Of a stretch of DNA of 64,000 nt, positions 47,990 through 59,200 are shown piece after piece. The position numbers were made by a program, and so were the translations under genes. Below the pieces are notes generated by a model, which did not search any database, was not told the DNA's origin, and was given only the letters and a program-made list of their open reading frames with translations. Source of the stretch: Maylandia zebra (taxonomy: Eukaryota > Chordata > Actinopteri > Cichliformes > Cichlidae); contig NC_135177.1 of assembly GCF_041146795.1 (NCBI RefSeq), positions 26,044,060 through 26,108,059 on the forward strand, given 5' to 3'. The stretch's first letter is position 1. The number at the start of each line of letters is the position of its first letter.

Positions 47990-49025
47990 AGTCAAACTAC
48001 CAGCATTTACGCATTCTTTTGTTCAGCACAGTCCCCAAGAGTATTACCAGCAAAGCACCCCCACAAATCATCACACCTCCTCCTCGATGCTTCACTGTGG
48101 GAGCCATGCATGTAGACCATCCATTCACCTTTTCTGCATCCCACAAAGACATGGCGGGTGGAACTAAAGATCTCAAATTTGGACTGATCAGACCAAAGTG
48201 CACATTTCCACTGGTCTAATGTCCATTTCTTGAGTGTTTTGGCTCAAACAAATATCTTCTGCTTGTTGCTTTTCCTTAGTAGTGGTTTCCTAGCAGCTGA
48301 CCATAAAGGCCTGATTCACACAGTCTCCTCTGATCAGTTGATATAGAGATGTGTCTGCTACTAGAACTCTGTGTGGCATTTATCTGGGCACTGCTAACTT
48401 GTGATATCTGACGCTGGTGACTCTGATGAATTTATCCTCAGCAGCAGAGGTGATTCCTGGTGTTCCTTTCCTCGGGTGGTCCTCATTGTGAGCCAGTTTC
48501 GTCGTAGTGCTGAATGAATCTTAGGACTGCACTTGGGGACACAGTCAAAGTTTTAGCAATTTTCTGGACTGACTGACCTTCAGTTCTTAAAGTAATGATG
48601 GACTGTTGTTTCTTGTTACTTAGCTGATTGGTTCTTACCATAATATGAATTCTAACAGTTGTCAAATAGGGCTGTCAGCTGTGTACCAACCTGACTTCTG
48701 CAAAACACAATTGATGGTCCCAAACCCATTAAGAAGACAAGAAATTCCACAAATGAACCCTGACAAGGCTGAGCTGTAAAGTTGAAACCATTTCAGGTGA
48801 CTACATCATAAAGCTCATTGAGAGAAAGCCAAGGGTTTGCAGCAATGCCAAAAAAGCAAATGGCATCTACTTTGAGGAATCTAAAATATAAAACATATTT
48901 ATATTTATTTATCAATTTTTTCTTTGGTACAATTCATATAATTGATGTCATCAGTATGTATCTACAGTGTAGAAAGCAGTGAAAATAAAGAAAAAACATT
49001 ATATGAGAACGTGTGTCCAAACCTT
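47990..49025 (-). mobile_element. Decayed Tc1-like transposon
   Basis: The - strand carries a Tc1-type N-terminus (MVRTNQLSNKKQQSIITLRT at 48639 downward, then a helix-turn-helix with SPSAVLRFI). Further on is a core fragment with the VPTVKHRGGGVM motif (near 48115-48080). Stops and frame changes interrupt it. The upstream non-coding part to 49025 matches the usual Tc1 5' region (AAATTCCACAAATGAACCCT, ACGTGTGTCCAAACC). The 3' part of the transposase and both termini are missing or unrecognisable. Confidence 0.75.
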
Positions 49026-49639
49026 ACCACTCGATGGCAGTGTAACCTTGTTTTAGGACAGAAAACCTTCATGTTTACAGTGTCACGTGGGGCATTGTAG
49101 TTGCTTGGAAAAGCTGTTGTTGTTGTTTTTTTCTTTTAGAATTCACAAATTAACATGACCTAAAAAAGTAATATGTAACAATGTAACAAAAGTATTAGAC
49201 TTCAAAGTTTTTTAAGGAAAATGACCAAGTATGAGGTACATCTGTATGTATTTGAGTATTATATCTGTAGGCTAAGCATTTAAGCCTGTAGGAGTAATTT
49301 TAACAAATAGAATGACAGTCATGTAGAAAAGTTGTACTATTGATATTCATACATATTCTGATTTTAATAGCAGAAAATGAATTATGAACAAACCATGAAC
49401 AAATAAGATTTATTACCATACCATAACAGCTTTATTTATAAAGCACTTTAACATAAAACCAGGGTTCACAAACTGCTGTACATATACAAATAGCATAAAC
49501 ACAACAAAAGAAAAATAAGATAAAATACAATAAATAACTAAATGAATAAAATGAAATAAAACATGTTAAAACAAATTGAGCCACCCCCTTAAAGATAGCC
49601 AAAGGCTTCAGCTAATTAATATGTTTTAAGAAGATTTTT

Positions 49640-50300
49640 AAAGTCAGAAAGATAAGTTTTCACAAATTACCTGAGGGGAGTCAACACCAACAGTCTGTAC
49701 AGCATGAAGGACCATGTCAATAGTTTTAAATAAGGCTTGAGGCTTACAGGAATTAGCCTGCATAATAGCAGCAAAATGTTTTCTCTTAACAGTTTTCTGA
49801 TATGAATTCCAGTAATACTGTAATATTTGGTATGAAAGCTGAAGTTTATCCTTCTTCCATTTACGTTCAGCTCTCCTACACTTTCTTCTGACAGCACGGG
49901 TGGCTTCATTCAGACCTGAACCCTTCAGCTTAAAGGGGGCCACCGACTGAGTAAAACCATGAGCTGAGCTCTTCTGGATCATTACATATAGAATCAGGAA
50001 GGCTGCTGTTCTGATGAAAAACAACAGAGAACTGACCAGCAGTGGATGGGTTAAAAATACCACCGCTCTGACCGCTCTAACCCTAACCCTAACCCAGGAG
50101 GATTAACTTTAGTACAAGGAAGGGAAACCTCAAACAAGACAGGCTTATGGTCCAGCCATACAGCATCACAGACCTCTAAGTTAAAGACCGGTAAACCGCG
50201 AGTTAAAACAAGATCCCATATTTTTGTGTAGGCACAGACACAGGTTTTGCGAGTGTACACTAAAAGAGAGTAAACTCTAGCACACAAAAAATAGCCTAAA
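49640..50300 (-). mobile_element. Decayed L2-like LINE fragment (endonuclease end to linker region)
   Basis: The - strand encodes KIWDLVLTRGLPVFNLEVCD and VWLDHKPVLFEVSLP (end of an APE-type endonuclease). After a gap it encodes RRKCRRAERKWKKDKLQLSY with HFAAIMQANSCKPQALFKTI (linker ahead of the reverse transcriptase). Frames are broken. A short (CCCTAA)n run sits between the two parts at 50079-50096. The simple-sequence stretch at 49420-49560 may belong to the same or a neighbouring element. Confidence 0.65.
50079..50096. repeat. Short interstitial telomere-like repeat
   Basis: CTAACCCTAACCCTAACC is three tandem units of the vertebrate telomere repeat, located inside the decayed LINE fragment. 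Confidence 0.85.
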
Positions 50301-51138
50301 TAGCACAAACAAACACAACAGGAACAGGGCTAGATGGCAAGCCAAACACATTGGTGCCATCTTGGGCACAGGACCAAGATACTTGATAGCCATCACGTGG
50401 GAACGGCAAAGCTAGACTGTGTACAAAGGGAGGAAATTCAAGATAGAAAGTGGGCCATACAATAAGACAACATCCTCTTGGAGCAAAGAAAACTAAAAGT
50501 CAGTGCTTTGAAATGTTCTGGTCAAAACCATGACCTGAAGGGTTCTGGACGAGCTGCCCATGTCAGGAAAACACCAGCATGGCAGAATCGAATGTGTTCC
50601 TCTAGGCTGGTGACTAGGACTGGTCAATATAAATGTTTAGTTGCATTTACTGCTTCACAAAGTGGTAAATCAAATATTTAAATAATTGATCATTGCCTCA
50701 ATTATTTAAAAAAAAAATCCACATTTAGTTAGTTTTGCTTAATATACTCTGAAAACTTGCAGAAAATGAAAAAGAAAACCCACAAAAACATATGAGGTTG
50801 TTTTATGATGTATTTATAGGGGACTCTGAAAACTTCCAGAGCTGTAACAAAACATTTCCAGTAGAGGTACAGTTGGAGGTTTAAACACTGGCATGGAAAA
50901 TGTGAACATGATGATATGCTGCATACAACAGTTTTCTCATGGCAATTTCAAATGATTCTAAATTCCAAGTACTAGGTGAAATTGTTGTGTTACATTTTTC
51001 TTTCTTGTCAAGAACGTCTCTTCATAACAACCCTGCTCTGAAGCATGGCCATATTCATATGATTGAGAAACAAACGCCATGACCTGAGATCATTTCTAAT
51101 GATCCAATGACATGCGATACTTATCTTATCACTGCTTG

Positions 51139-53600
51139 TCAAGCAGAGAAGAAAAGTTGGCGTTCCTTTCCACTTCCTCCATGTAAAGGTTGGCTACAAT
51201 AGGTGACACGGGGGAGCCCATGGCACAGCCATGTTTTTGTCTGTAGAAGCCTTCGTTGTATTTGAAGTATGTTGTGTTAAGGCAGAGGTCTAACAGTGTG
51301 CAAATCTGATCGGGTGTGAAGTTGGTCCCGTCTTCCAAGGAGCTGTCTTCTTGTAGTCGTTTTCTGACAGTCTCCACGGCCTCCGTGGTGGGTATGCAAG
51401 TGAAGAGAGAGACTACAAAGGACACCATGGTTTCATTTGGATCCAGGGTAAGTTTCTGGACCTTGTCAGTGAAGTTCTTGATGTGGTGTGGGGTGTTCCC
51501 CACGAGAGGAGCAAGGATGGTGGCAAGGTGTTTTGCAATGTTATAAGTGGCTGAGTTTATGCTACTGAATATGGGTCTGAGTGGGACAGCTTCCTTGTGG
51601 ATTTTAGGAAGTCCGTAAATGCAGGGTATGGAATCCCCTGGGTAAAGGCGGTGATATGTAAGGCGGTCAATGGTTTTGTCCTTTTCAAAGTCTTGAAGGC
51701 AAGCTATAACTTTCTTTTTGTAGCTGCTTGTGGGGTCTCGCTTTAAGGCTTCGTAGGTATTGTTGTCACTGAGGAGAGTAGTGATCTTTGTATGGTAATC
51801 TGTAGTGTTTAGGACTAGGGAGACCGAAAAGCAGCGCACATTTCGGTGCTTTATCTCGGTGCTTTTTTTTCCTGAGCTGTGATACACTTCTAGCCAATCA
51901 TTTTACGTTTCCGAGGATAGTAGGCGGGTCCAGGTACGTACGTTCTTTTAGAGCAGAGCTACAGATTAAAAATGCCCAAGGCGAAGCGGTCAAAAGTCTG
52001 GCTGTACTTCACAGCAAAATATGCAAACTCAGCAGCCTGCAACAAGTGCTTTAAGCTGATACTGTGATACTGTCAAAGGAGGTAACACCTCGAATCCGAT
52101 GAAACACCTGGCGACGCATAGCGGGTTTTTTTTAAAGCCAAGAAATGCACTGTATTTGATAGCTTGCTGCGAGACCTCACACCCAGCGCATCTACTGCGG
52201 GTGTGGTGCCTGTTATCAGACCCGGAGTTAGCAACATCCCCAAAAACACAAAGAGGAGAGTCCTGGCCCCTAGCCCTGCCAGTGTAGCAGAAATGATGAC
52301 GGCAGCAGCAGCCGTTCTTCTCTGTGTGAGTAGCTTAATGTTGTTCGTGTGTAATTTACGTTGAGTAGGCTAACCACGTTATTACATTAATGCAGGTAAG
52401 GTGAACTAGCAAACATCATCATAGCTACATGCGGCTGTCTTCTTGTTTGATGGCAGATACTCCCTTCACCCTGGCCAAAAAGGCTAAAATGACCAAAGAA
52501 AAAGAGGGAAACGGCTAAACATGAGAGGTTTTTGGATAAAGTTTGTGTTTTTTCCATTGTTTAAGCACTGCTTCCAGCCAAGAGTGATGCCATATATGCC
52601 CCATAGCTGCAGAAAAGGCTAACATTGTTATCTTTTTACAAAAAACAGCTGAACATGAGAGGTTTTTGGACCAATTTTGTGTTCTCCATTCTTTAAGCAC
52701 CGGTTTGAGCACTGTTTGAGCACCGGCACCGTTTCAAAAGTACCGATTTGGCACCGGTATCGGATAAAACCTAAACGATACCCATCCCTATTTAGGACCA
52801 CGGTGCATCTTCCCTTATCAGCTGGTAAAACAGTGATGTTGTGGTCTTTGCTCAGGGAAGCGACGGCCTTCTTTTCTTGTATTGTGAGGTTGGACGGAAG
52901 GACTTTGGCACTGGAGAGGGTGGCTGAGACTTTCATCCTGATTTGCTCTGCTTCTGTCTGTGATAATTTATTAATCCGTATGGCGGATTCTGTGGCTGTG
53001 ATGAGGTCCACTATGGGCAACTGTTGTGGAGAAATGGCAAAATTGAGTCCTTTGGCTATTACTCTCTTTTCAGTTTCAGTGAGATTCCGGTCTGAAAAGT
53101 TCTTTACCCATTTCTCCTGACTGTCTTCAGGTGTGTTTTCTTCTCTGGGTTGTGTAGGTGTAGGTTCAGAATGAGGAGTGTGTGTTTTTGAAAGCAAGGT
53201 GTGAAATTTCCTGCGTTGTCTTTCTTTTCCTTTAGAATGTTGGGCCCGCTGAGCCTTGTCCACAAACTTGTAAACCTCTTCTAAGATTGGAGAGGGTAGA
53301 AGGGTTTCCAGTTCCTGCAGAGTCTGGCTGATCTTGATCTGGAGGGCATCTATAGTGAAATGGACCTGTCTTATCCTTTCACTTAAAAGGTGATTTTGTG
53401 CTCTCTGTAGAATCAAGTCTGTTCTGTATCCCCTGACAGTGGATCCAAGGCGCAGGCGCAGGGGGGATACTCCCACTAGGTTTAAATCTGGGACTCCCCA
53501 CCATTTGACCTTAGAACTGAAGAAGCTTCTCGGATGAGAGGTGAAACGTCTTCAAGCAACTTAAAGAAGTCCAGACGCTTTTCTTTGCAAGCTCCTTTGA
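51139..53600 (-). mobile_element. Penelope-like retroelement, broken, interrupted by a hAT element
   Basis: The - strand carries two coding parts of a fish Penelope-like element. One lies before the insertion (53476-52791), with SDRNLTETEKRVIAKGLNFA and VLPADKGRCTVV. One lies after it (51815-51139), with reverse-transcriptase blocks GDSIPCIYGLPKIHKE, PLRPIFSSINS and KHGCAMGSPVSPIVANLYME. The leading end has the sequence typical of this family near 53500-53600 (GAAACGTCTTCAAGCAACTT on the + strand). No GIY-YIG endonuclease part was seen. The copy is old and non-functional. Confidence 0.85.
51816..52790 (+). mobile_element. Non-autonomous hAT element with BED zinc-finger exon, copy B
   Basis: A perfect 8-bp duplication TTTAGGAC (51808-51815 and 52791-52798) flanks the 975-bp element. 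The right end, reversed, reads TAGGGATGGGTATCGTTT; the left end starts TAGGGAGACCG. The interior encodes SKVWLYFTAKYANSAACNKC and NPMKHLATH, a BED-type finger, without the transposase core. It inserted into the Penelope-like element at 51139-53600. Confidence 0.88.
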
Positions 53601-53769
53601 CCATAGAACCATTAAAATACATCTGCAGCTTATCATTTCAGACTGGAGAACTGAAAATAGCTAAAGTTGTTAATTATTAAATTAATTATGTTAAACAACA
53701 GAACAGGAACCAAAATAGGAGTTATTTATTCCTTGAAGTTTTATCTATGAGGACATAATAAAAAATCAT

Positions 53770-54000
53770 GTTATCCTTCCCACCAGTTGCACGTAACTTA
53801 CTGCTAGTTGCGGTGACACTGGTGGTCCTGTGCTGGCCAATGTGTGGATTACCTCTGGCAAACCTGATCTGGGCCACCAAAGGGCCATCATTCTTTGCGG
53901 TATGTGAGCCATGTGTAAGTTGTGTTCAGCCACGGGCCAGTTGTAGACACACTGCTGACCCTGTGCTGGCCCAGATGTCAGCCTGATGTGTACCTTAATC
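53770..54000. repeat. Dispersed CTGTGCTGGCC-type repeat
   Basis: CCTGTGCTGGCCAATGTGTG and CCTGTGCTGGCCCAGATGTC occur 140 bp apart within a G/C-rich stretch resembling known dispersed fish repeats. The open frames across it are not supported as genes. Confidence 0.4.
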
Positions 54001-54079
54001 AAGCCATGTAATAACAAAATGTGCTGGAACATAATAGTGCAAAAGTAACTGTGACAGTGACATGAACTATGTCATATTT

Positions 54080-55620
54080 TGAATTATGACATAATTTCAT
54101 AGTTCAAGCTTCTTTAGGAAGTGACTATGATCAGCAAAGATATCCTAAATGTGGCAGGTGTAGGTTGAACAAGAAACGTGATTATTAATTTTTTATAAAG
54201 AAACTTCTTTTCAAATGTAGCAGACCATATGGGAATAGTGTAATCTATATCATGGTTTAATTGTGTGCCTTTGTGGGTCTGATAGACTTAATCCCTTATA
54301 CTTCCCAAGTGACATCAGCCTAGCACTCACTCATTTTTAACGAGGCAGAGAAACTTCCTGTTAAAACTTATCTACAATTTCTACACTTATTGTGAGCTCA
54401 GTGGCATGATATCTTCTTAAAAAAACATTGTTGCGTTTGAGGAAGTTCCTTATGTCTTCCCATATGTACAACATACTGTACATTCTTGCATGTAACAGTA
54501 TGTTGCACCCCTATAGTTATGCGAAAAAGAAAGTAAACCACCTTTCCATTCTAAGGTTTAATCTTTAAAAAGCAAGGAAAATGCAGAAGCAGTGTATGAT
54601 ATGTAAAACTTTGGAATTGAAAGAGGAGTCAGCTTTATCTGAACAAACTACTTCTCTCAGCAGCCGGTTGAGTTGTGGCTTTTTTCTACACGTACCTTCT
54701 AATTGCTTCAATGATCAGGGTTTGGAGTTTGAGGCAAACTTCCATTCAACTTCTAATATTTACTGTGGCAAGCTCCTTTGAGCGCTCAGTAAGGAAGACC
54801 CATCATGGATTGATGATACCATTCTTGAGTTTAGGGTTCTGAGCTGTGAAAAAGGTTTAGGCATTCAGGGTAGCAATGTCAAGTTGTACCACAGCTATGT
54901 TTTACACTTGTAGGTGCCAACCATCTAGTCCAGGGGTGTGAACTCCAGGCCTCGAGGACCGGTGTCCCGCAGGTTTTAGATATCACCCTGTTTCAACACA
55001 CCTGAATCAAATGATTAGTTCGTTACCAGGCTTCCGGAGAACTTCAAGACATGTTGAGGTGATAATAGTAAAATGAGAATGTGATCAGTTATGTTTTCCC
55101 AATATGTTGTTAGACATATGGGAATGCTTCACTGGAACATGTATTTTGGTGTGGCTGTATGCCTTCGTGTGTTTGATAGACATAATGTTTTATAAATCCC
55201 AAGTGACATCAGCCCTACCTTGTTATGGTCTGGTGTGCATAATTTGCTCACTCTAATGAGAAACTTCCTGTTAATAATTATCTACAATTTCCACACTTGT
55301 TCTTAGTGCAATGGTTGTATGCATGATATCTTTTTAAAAAGCTCATTACAAACATCAAACTCAATACTGACATTACAATAATCCAATAATCTTCTTGACC
55401 CCTTTTGAGCTAATCAACCTCCACTCTGTGTGATTTAAATCTCAGAGTGCTCTCCTCATTTATGCAAACCACTTTCTCCCCATCGTCACCTTGCCTGAGG
55501 TCCATCCAAGCCTCAATCTTCTTCTTCACCACCTCCACTGTCTAGACCCTGGGGGATTCTTTCCTAAATCGTATTGCCACTGGGATTCCATTCTGCCATC
55601 ATTGGACTCTAAAACGCCAA
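54080..55620. repeat. Copy 2 downstream flank of the tandem duplication, with an internal duplication
   Basis: 55100-55620 aligns with 33720-34200 downstream of copy 1 (for example ATAGACATAATGTTTTATAA and CCAAGTGACATCAGCC). 54110-54360 is a second, more diverged match to 33610-33900. The stretch was therefore duplicated once more on this side. Confidence 0.6.
54931..55066. mobile_element. Half of a hAT-like MITE (CAGGGGTGTCAAACTCC type)
   Basis: Begins CAGGGGTGTGAACTCCAGGC and continues CTCGAGGACCGGTGTCCCGC, a well-known fish MITE terminus. It stops where the inverted right half should begin. The matching position in copy 1 (near 32545) lacks it. Confidence 0.65.
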
Positions 55621-56234
55621 ATTAATTAATATCTCTAGTAAATTATTTTCAGTTCTTCCAAGTGATCTCTTTTTACATTCAAGCAACACACACACAAAAA
55701 ACAGAGGACCAAGAATGTTTTTGATTTAAAGGTTTTATTTTATGTTTTCTTAAACATCAATACACCAACAACCAAGAAAGCACACTGTGGCTAATCATTG
55801 TAGTATATTTTTGTTCACTACATTTTAATAACGTCAAACTCATGTAGATTTCTTGTGATTGAAAATTGCAGTAAACAAAACTATCATATGATTAAAGACT
55901 AATATTAGTTAAATGGAGTTTTAAACTTAGATATAGATAGATATTTTACATACTTTTCATTTCACTTTTTGCTTGCTTTATTTAGTTTTATTCTCTATAT
56001 TGTGGAGAGAAAAAAACAAACAAACAAAAATATTGTTGCAAATGATTATTTTAAAAACAAAAACTACAATGAAAAGTTCCTGCACCAAAAAAACAAATCG
56101 CTATATTAGGAAAATCTATAATAAATGAAAAATGAATCAATACACTAAAATAATAAAAAATATCTAAAATGAATCTGGCAGAGTCCTTGGTGCTGTCCAT
56201 GTAACGAGTCCAGATGTGGATGATCAAGATCACA

Positions 56235-59200
56235 TCAAGGCATAAAAAGCATCAGTGCTAGCAGGAGGGTGAGGACAGGAGAGGCCATCATACCAGGAGA
56301 GAAAGTGCTACTGCAGAAAGACAGGAAATAATTAAATAAGTCATGTATAGATAAGCTCATGATAAGTACAGAAATTCTGAATTGCTATCACTGCTTTTGT
56401 GTTTCTGCAAAATCTATGTGGGCTTCAAACTGCAACAAATGATGACTATTCTTAAACAGAGCTTTTTGTGATGAACACTATCATTGGTATAACATCTACA
56501 TTTTTCATGTCCACACACATTGTTATAAACAGAACATGTTTGAGAAGATTGTTGTGTCTGGAATTGGAATTGTGGTGGGTGAGATCCTGTAAACATCAAA
56601 GCATTTCTTAACAGGTATGTTAAAACTTTTTAGCGTTAATTTTAGTGTTTCTGTTTGAAAGAAACACTTTCTATTTATTAAAAATCAGGAAATGTTTGAG
56701 AACATTGCAGTACCTGCCATCTGTTGTGTATGAGGTAGGAATCGAGGTGGTTGAGATCCTGTAAGCATCAAAGCATTTCTTAACAGGTATGTTAAAACTT
56801 TTTAGCGTTAGTTTTAGTGTTTCTGTTTGAAAGAAACACTTTCTATTTATTAAAAATCAGGAAATGTTTGAGAACATTGCAGTACCTGCCATCTGTTGTG
56901 TATGAGGTAGGAATTGAGGTGGGTGAGATCCTGTAAAAGTTAAAGCATTTTTAGAGGGGTATTAAAACTTGTTAGAGTTTCACCTGCATTAACTTTTACA
57001 TCTAGCAACCACACTTATTCTTGCAAGGTGCTCAAAAATGCATGAGAAAATTGCAGTATCTCTCATCATATATATTGTTTCATATGACATGTTGTATCTT
57101 CACATGAGTTGTAATTTAATAATATGTCCTACTGTGATGAGCAGTTTCCTTTATCCTGGTCTCCAGGGGGATGTGTAATTTTTACTGTTCTTACTTGAGG
57201 ACAAGGCAGTGAACTTCCATTAACTAGAGGTGTGAGATCTATTGGAATAAAGAAATTAAAATAATCATAGAAAACTTGGTTTTGATGATGTGTAAAATGA
57301 TTGAAATGTTTCATACATTTCTGTTGTAAAAGTTTCAAGTACAATATATAAGTTTAGGAATGAAATTATTTAAATTTGCCTTGTGCACTGAAGATGAAAA
57401 TGGCACTCCCTCCCTTGAGATAATCTCTGGATTTGATGTCTTCCAAAGATGCAAAATAATATCTACCATACAGGTTATTAGCATAGATGAGCTCATTGTT
57501 CTCATCAACAATTTGAGTTCCAACATCACGAGGTTTGCCCCAAGCAGGTACACCTGTTTATAGAAAGCATATGTAACACAGTGGTTAATAATTTAGTGAG
57601 TACATTTTTAAGCATTACTTCATGTTTCTGCAAACGTACCAGTGGTGGTGAGCAGATTTGGGTCAGTGGTGAGACTCATTTGCCTTGACATCTGTAGCTG
57701 GATGTTGGGGTTCTGATCCACCATTTGGACAGTAAATTGCCTTTGTGGGCAAGGCCATTTCAGTTGGTCATCATAGACACCAGAGACAAGATGCACATAT
57801 ACTCCAAAATCTGTCTGCCTTAGATATAATGCTACCCGGTAAGCATAGCCCTCACTGGAATACTGCCTTGGGCTATATATCAGGGCCGGAGTATGAGTAC
57901 TGTTCCAAAATCTCTCAAAATCATTAATCTGCCAAGTTCCATCTGGACACTCGAGCTCTGATAGATTGATGTCATCAATAGAGAAGCCACCTGTAGAGTT
58001 TCCTGCTCCTTTACGAACCTCAAACTCCACCTGGAACTGCTTGGTGGCATTCAGAGGAACATGGTGGAGAGTCCAGTGAGATGTCGGTGGACCTGGAGGG
58101 AGAATTTTTAGATTAATAGGTGAATGTGACGTATGTCTTCATGACAAAATGTGAAATGTGAAACATTTATACTTCATCTGGAGAAAATCATCATAAATAA
58201 TCACGCAAATGATTCATTACCACTGATCTGTCCCATGAGGTAGCGAGTTCCTGTGGAGTCCCATTCATCTTGAAACTCTCTGATCCAGATGTTAAGTTTG
58301 TCTGTCTGGCTCCCATTGTGGTAATAGTAGAACTGCAGACACTGAACATGACACTCCCTCTGGGGACTCATCCTCTTTGTCTCCAGCCAGGCTGAGTCTC
58401 CCTCCTGACCTGATTCTGTGCTAGCATACATGAAGTAACCCGCATCCTGACCTACAATACAGTTCAAAATTATCTTACATCAGATCGTTAAATCTTAAGT
58501 ATCAAAAGTATTTATTATTATTGCTGGCAGCTTACTTTTGATGTTAATAATGCTGAGTTGGAAAACTAGATTTTCCATTTCAAACTGTAATAAAAACTGC
58601 AATAAAAAATGGAATATTTGAGACCTTACCTTGATTACCATTTCCACTGGGCAGATTGGTGTGGTCAGAGCTGGGACCACCATAAACACCAGTTACCATT
58701 TCCCAGCCATTGCCACTCTTTGAACAGCGGTTCATTTGACACATGGTCCCATTAGTAAAGCCACAGTACATCTTAAAGGCAATGGATGAGCCTGTAGAGA
58801 TCAATTAAAAGTGCAAGGTTTTTTTTTTCAAGGAAGGTTGGAGGGAAAAGGCAAAAATTTCAACTCACAAAACTGTCATCTCAAGTGAGTGAATTGTTTC
58901 GGTGTGAGCAATTTTCTACACACATTCAGCACTTTAGGCTTAGTTAATTACTGACAATGAGCAACAGAAAGTTGATTATTGGAGTACCCGTGATATTGCT
59001 GAAATTGCAGCCTGACACATAGCAATCCTGGCATGTTGATTTTTGTATGAATTAAACAAATAGAGTGGGATTATTTGCTGATTATAAATTGGCCATAGGT
59101 GCAAATATGAGCATGGTTGTCTGTTTGTTTAAACCATTTTCAAATCATAATTGTGACTTGTTGAACTTTTCTTACAACAAATAGACTTGATCATTGTGCC

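Noticed and set aside
53500-53560. Hammerhead-ribozyme-like core (GGATGAG then GAAACGTC) at the leading end of the Penelope-like element
   Set aside because: The match is on the + strand, antisense to the element's coding strand, and the usual CTGATGAG core is altered. I could not fold convincing stems by eye.
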